Source of the DNA: JBDSEG01 sp039920165
GTDB taxonomy: Bacteria; Pseudomonadota; Gammaproteobacteria; Burkholderiales; Burkholderiaceae_C
Assembly (NCBI GenBank): GCA_039920165.1
Contig: JBDSEG010000261.1
Span: 1-32,287, forward strand
Length of the DNA: 32,287 nucleotides
Direction of reading: 5' to 3'
Shown: one piece after another, positions 29,527 to 32,287 of the stretch
How the letters are laid out: the number at the start of each line of letters is the position of its first letter
Position numbering within the stretch: the stretch's first letter is position 1
Program-made: the position numbers and the translations under genes
Notes under the pieces: generated by a model
What the model saw: the letters and a program-made list of their open reading frames with translations, nothing else
Told to the model about the DNA's origin: nothing
Databases searched by the model: none

Positions 29527-30906
29527 TCACCCGCGCATCAGCGCCTCGATCGCGGCGGCTTCGACCGGCACGCCGCGGCTGATGAGCTCGCATCCGCTTG
29601 CGGTGACGACGGCGTCGTCCTCGATGCGGATGCCGAGGTTCCAGAAGTGCTTGGGCACATCCTCGCCGGGTCGAACATACAGGCCCGGCTCCAGCGTCAC
29701 GACCATGCCCGGCCGCAGCAGGCGCGAGGGCTTGCGCACGACCCGTCCGCCCAGGCCGTCGGACTGGTCGAAAGCGGCCTCGTCGGCGGCCAGATAGTCG
29801 CCCACGTCGTGCACGTCGCGGCCGAGCCAGTGACCCGTGCCGTGCATGTAGAAGCGCCGGTAGGCCGCGCTGTCGATCACCGCATCGACATCGCCCACGA
29901 TGGCGCGGTCGAGCAGCCGCGTATCGAGCATGCCCTGCGCGAGCACGCGCACCGCGGCGTGGTGCGCATCGCGCTGGCGCGCGCCGGGGCGGGTGGCATC
30001 GGCGGCCGCCAGCTGCGCCGCGAGCACGAGTTCGTAGAGCTCGCGCTGCGCCGGCGTGAAGCGGCCGTTCGCCGGAAAGGTGCGGGTGATATCGCTCGCA
30101 TAGCCGTCGAGCTCGCAGCCGGCGTCGATCAGGCACAGCTCGCCGGCGCGCAGCCGCGTCGCGCCGGCGCTGTGGTGCAGCACGCAGGCGTTCGCGCCGG
30201 CGGCGACGATCGACGGATAAGCCGGCGACTGCGCGCCGTGGCGTCGGAATTCGTGCAGCAGCTCGGCCTCGATTTCGTATTCGGGGACTTCGGCGTGCGG
30301 CTCGGCCCGATAGCGCGCCCCGCACCAGCGCATCGCGCGCACGTGCGCACCGGCCGAGATCGTGCCGGCGCGCCGCATCGTGTCCAGCTCGGTCGCATCC
30401 TTCACCAGCCGCATCTCGGCCAGCAGCGCGGCAAGGTCGCGCTGCTGAGTGGGGCACGCCTCGCCGTGGTGGCTGCGGCCGCGGATCGCCGCCAGCGCGG
30501 TCTCGATGCGCGACGCCTCCGACGCCCCGGCGAAAGCGAACCACACCGCGCCCTGGTCGGCGAGTTCACGCGCGAGCGTCGCATCGAGCGCCTCGATCGG
30601 CAGGGCCGCATCGACGCCCAGCGCTACGGGCGCCGCCTGCGGGCCCAGGCGCGCGCCGTCCCAGACCTCGCGCTCGGGATTCTTCTCGCGGCACAGCAGC
30701 ACGCTGCGCCCGCTCGCGTGCAGGAGCAGCCACGCCTGCGGTTCGTCGAATCCGGTCAGGTAGTGGAAATTGCTGTCGTGCCGATACGGATGGTCGCTGT
30801 CGGTGCTGCGGGTTCGCTCGGGCGCATTCGCGAGCACCGCGACGCCCCCACCGGCGGCCGCCATGGCCTGCGCAAGACGCGCGCGGCGTTCGGCATGCAC
30901 ACTCAT
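29527..30906 (-). CDS. pepP: Xaa-Pro aminopeptidase
   Basis: Mn-dependent M24B peptidase that removes the residue before an N-terminal proline. The 459-residue product starts MSVHAERRARLAQAMAAA; residues ~1-170 form the aminopeptidase P N-domain (HDSNFHYLTGFDEPQAWLLL) and the rest the pita-bread catalytic domain. Metal ligands are visible: Asp in LIDAGCELDGYASDITRTFP, both acidic positions present, His in YMHGTGHWLGRDVHD, Glu in VTLEPGLYV and Glu in GIRIEDDAV. The ATG overlaps the murU stop by 4 nt (ATGA), so the two are cotranscribed. In many betaproteobacteria a ubiH-type monooxygenase follows pepP; here 196 nt separate it from the secreted-protein gene instead. Confidence 0.95.
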   Translation of the reverse strand: MSVHAERRARLAQAMAAAGGGVAVLANAPERTRSTDSDHPYRHDSNFHYLTGFDEPQAWLLLHASGRSVLLCREKNPEREVWDGARLGPQAAPVALGVDAALPIEALDATLARELADQGAVWFAFAGASEASRIETALAAIRGRSHHGEACPTQQRDLAALLAEMRLVKDATELDTMRRAGTISAGAHVRAMRWCGARYRAEPHAEVPEYEIEAELLHEFRRHGAQSPAYPSIVAAGANACVLHHSAGATRLRAGELCLIDAGCELDGYASDITRTFPANGRFTPAQRELYELVLAAQLAAADATRPGARQRDAHHAAVRVLAQGMLDTRLLDRAIVGDVDAVIDSAAYRRFYMHGTGHWLGRDVHDVGDYLAADEAAFDQSDGLGGRVVRKPSRLLRPGMVVTLEPGLYVRPGEDVPKHFWNLGIRIEDDAVVTASGCELISRGVPVEAAAIEALMRG

Positions 30907-31625
30907 AAAGCGGTGCTCCGGTTCAATGCATCGAGCTGCGCCGGTGTGCCGAGGTTGTGCCATTCGCCGTTGAAGACCTCGGCGCCGATTCGGCCCTGGC
31001 GCATCCCGGCATAGAGCAGCGGGCCAAGCGCGGCGCGCGTGCCGGAGGCGATATGCCGCACCAGCGTTGGCCGCATCAAGGCGAGGTTGGCGTAGGTCCA
31101 GGTCCGGCCGTCGGGGCCGGCCGGATCGGCCAGGCCGCGACCGTTGGGATCGAGACCGAAATCGCCTTTCGCGTGGAAATCCGGATTCGGCACGAGCCAG
31201 AGATGGGCGGAGTCCGACGTGGCCTCGAAGCGCGCTGCCGCAGCCGGATCGAACGCGAAGTCGGGCGCGAAGATATCGGCCGAGACGAGCCAGAACGGTT
31301 TGTCGCCGTCGCCCGCACCCTCGGCCAGCAGTGGCAATGCCTTCGCGATCCCGCCGGCGGTTTCGAGCGCGCCGCCGTGGTCGCGACCTTCCATCGACCA
31401 GGCAATGCGAACGCCGAACCGCGAGCCGTCGCCGAGTGCTCCGGCGATGCGGTCCTCGAGCCAGGCGGTATTGATCACGATCTCGTTCACGCCGGCGCGC
31501 GACAGCGCCTCGATGTGCCATTCGATCAGCGGCTTGCCGTGCACGCGCAGCAGCGGCTTCGGGCAGGTGTCGGTCAAAGGCCGCATGCGCTCGCCGCGGC
31601 CGGCCGCGAGGATCAAGGCTTTCAT
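30903..31625 (-). CDS. murU: N-acetylmuramate-1-phosphate uridylyltransferase (MurU-like)
   Basis: Nucleotidyltransferase that makes UDP-MurNAc from MurNAc-1-phosphate in the cell-wall recycling shortcut. The 240-residue product starts MKALILAAGRGERMRPLTD, the signature NTP-binding loop; a GTG three codons upstream (31634) is an alternative start. CPKPLLRVHGKPLIEWHIEA, the SADIFAPDF acidic motif that holds the metal, the TYANLALMRP segment and EWHNLGTPAQLDAL complete the family pattern. It overlaps pepP and is divergent from tkt. Its usual partner kinase gene amgK is not adjacent, since tkt lies upstream instead. Sugar specificity is inferred from similarity to MurU rather than RmlA/GlmU types. 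Confidence 0.88.
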   Translation of the reverse strand: MKALILAAGRGERMRPLTDTCPKPLLRVHGKPLIEWHIEALSRAGVNEIVINTAWLEDRIAGALGDGSRFGVRIAWSMEGRDHGGALETAGGIAKALPLLAEGAGDGDKPFWLVSADIFAPDFAFDPAAAARFEATSDSAHLWLVPNPDFHAKGDFGLDPNGRGLADPAGPDGRTWTYANLALMRPTLVRHIASGTRAALGPLLYAGMRQGRIGAEVFNGEWHNLGTPAQLDALNRSTAL

Positions 31626-31671
31626 ACGGCGCACGGGCGAAAGGAGGGCATGGGCCGATTATCGAGCCCCG

Positions 31672-31677
31672 TAAAAT
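31672..31677 (+). promoter_or_regulatory. Possible -10 element for tkt
   Basis: TAAAAT lies 47 nt upstream of the tkt ATG in the 99-nt divergent region with murU, in the context CCCGTAAAATGCGC. No acceptable -35 hexamer is visible at the right distance, so the call is weak. Confidence 0.3.
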
Positions 31678-31724
31678 GCGCCGCTTCTCAACGCAGCCGC
31701 ATTCGTGCGCACCGGGCTGGCCTC

Positions 31725-32287
31725 ATGACCCTCGACAAGCTGATGGCCGACGCGATCCGAGCGCTGGCGATGGACGCGGTGCAGCAGGCCAACTCCGGCC
31801 ATCCGGGCGCGCCGATGGGCATGGCCGAGATCGCGGTGGCGTTGTGGGGCCGCCACCTGCGCCACAACCCGGCCCATCCGCACTGGGCCGACCGGGACCG
31901 CTTCGTGCTGTCGAACGGCCATGCATCGATGCTGCAGTACGCGCTGCTGCACCTCACCGGCTACGACCTCGCGTTGTCCGAACTGCGCAATTTCCGTCAG
32001 TTCGGCAGCAAGACACCAGGCCACCCCGAAGTGCACCTCACCCCCGGCGTCGAAACGACGACCGGGCCGCTCGGCCAGGGTCTGGCGAATGCGGTGGGCA
32101 TGGCGCTGGCCGAGAAGCTGCTGGCGCAGAGCTACAACCGCGTCGAGGGCGTTGGCGTCGCCGCCGTTGCGCACACCCTCGTCGACCACCACACCTATGT
32201 CTTCCTCGGCGATGGCTGCCTGATGGAGGGCATCAGCCACGAGGCCTGCGCGCTCGCCGGCGCGTGGAAGCTGTCCAAGCTGATCGC
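31725..32287 (+). CDS. tkt: Transketolase, 3' part cut by window edge
   Basis: Thiamine-diphosphate enzyme of the pentose phosphate and Calvin cycles that moves two-carbon units between sugar phosphates. The frame is open from the ATG at 31725 to the window end (187 full codons of about 670). It begins MTLDKLMADAIRALAMDAVQ and has QANSGHPGAPMGMAEIAVAL, DRFVLSNGHASMLQYALLH, PGVETTTGPLGQGLANAVGM and the ThDP/Mg motif FLGDGCLMEGISHEA, which is GDG-led as required. Between the NAVGMALAEK helix and DHHTYVFLGDG there are extra residues (NRVEGVGVAAVAHTLV) compared with the usual short turn. The gene is divergent from murU. Only the N-terminal ThDP-binding part is seen, but identity is secure. Confidence 0.95.
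   Translation, partial: MTLDKLMADAIRALAMDAVQQANSGHPGAPMGMAEIAVALWGRHLRHNPAHPHWADRDRFVLSNGHASMLQYALLHLTGYDLALSELRNFRQFGSKTPGHPEVHLTPGVETTTGPLGQGLANAVGMALAEKLLAQSYNRVEGVGVAAVAHTLVDHHTYVFLGDGCLMEGISHEACALAGAWKLSKLI

Overview
This 32.3 kb window is GC-rich bacterial chromosome, densely coded on both strands. Gene content and order point to a betaproteobacterium, most likely Burkholderiales. The main signs are a corC-lnt-glyQ-glyS operon, a COG0523 GTPase followed by a betaproteobacterial-type DksA, a STAS-domain protein and hslVU, and a murU-pepP pair. No rRNA, tRNA, phage, insertion sequence or CRISPR array was seen. The two edge genes (glyS and tkt) are cut by the window.

Layout. 1-4616 (minus): corC-lnt-glyQ-glyS, with overlapping or nearly touching genes. 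4617-4944: divergent intergenic region holding a decayed 53-bp copy of the start of the next gene. 4945-10700 (plus): G3E GTPase, dksA with a long basic Ala/Pro tail, a STAS-domain protein, and hslV-hslU behind a heat-shock-like promoter. 10722-10748: strong hairpin between convergent hslU and coaX. 10810-11577 (minus): coaX. 11669-15910 (plus): an 18-bp perfect palindrome just downstream of a -10-like box, then ppk2 and the fused isobutyryl-CoA mutase icmF, separated by three 11-bp direct repeats. 16025-16806: a small hypothetical gene and a frameshifted glutathione S-transferase remnant. 16803-19914: histidine phosphatase (plus), then DUF72 and a Nudix/metallo-beta-lactamase fusion (minus). 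19995-23593: PaaG-like crotonase (plus), glycine-zipper lipoprotein (minus), a 66-residue ORF (plus), and a biotinyl/carboxyltransferase fusion (minus). 23659-24561: lipid-kinase-like protein (plus).

24710-28824 (plus) is the most distinctive part. It is a compact operon of an ArsS-type radical SAM enzyme, two small glycosyltransferases of the kinds linked to arsenosugar synthesis, a divergent metallophosphoesterase-like protein and an MTA-phosphorylase-family enzyme. Three of the four junctions are 4-base ATGA overlaps or 4-nt gaps. The set reads as an organoarsenical (arsenosugar) pathway in which the phosphorylase could remove adenine from the MTA-like ArsS product. No arsM or arsR lies in the window. 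The rest is a secreted Ser/Thr/Pro-rich protein (minus), pepP and murU (minus, overlapping) and the start of transketolase (plus).

Functional themes are: translation and envelope biogenesis (glyQS, lnt, murU); stress response and proteostasis (dksA, hslVU); acyl-CoA metabolism (icmF, crotonase, carboxyltransferase), possibly under the palindromic operator; and the candidate arsenosugar operon.
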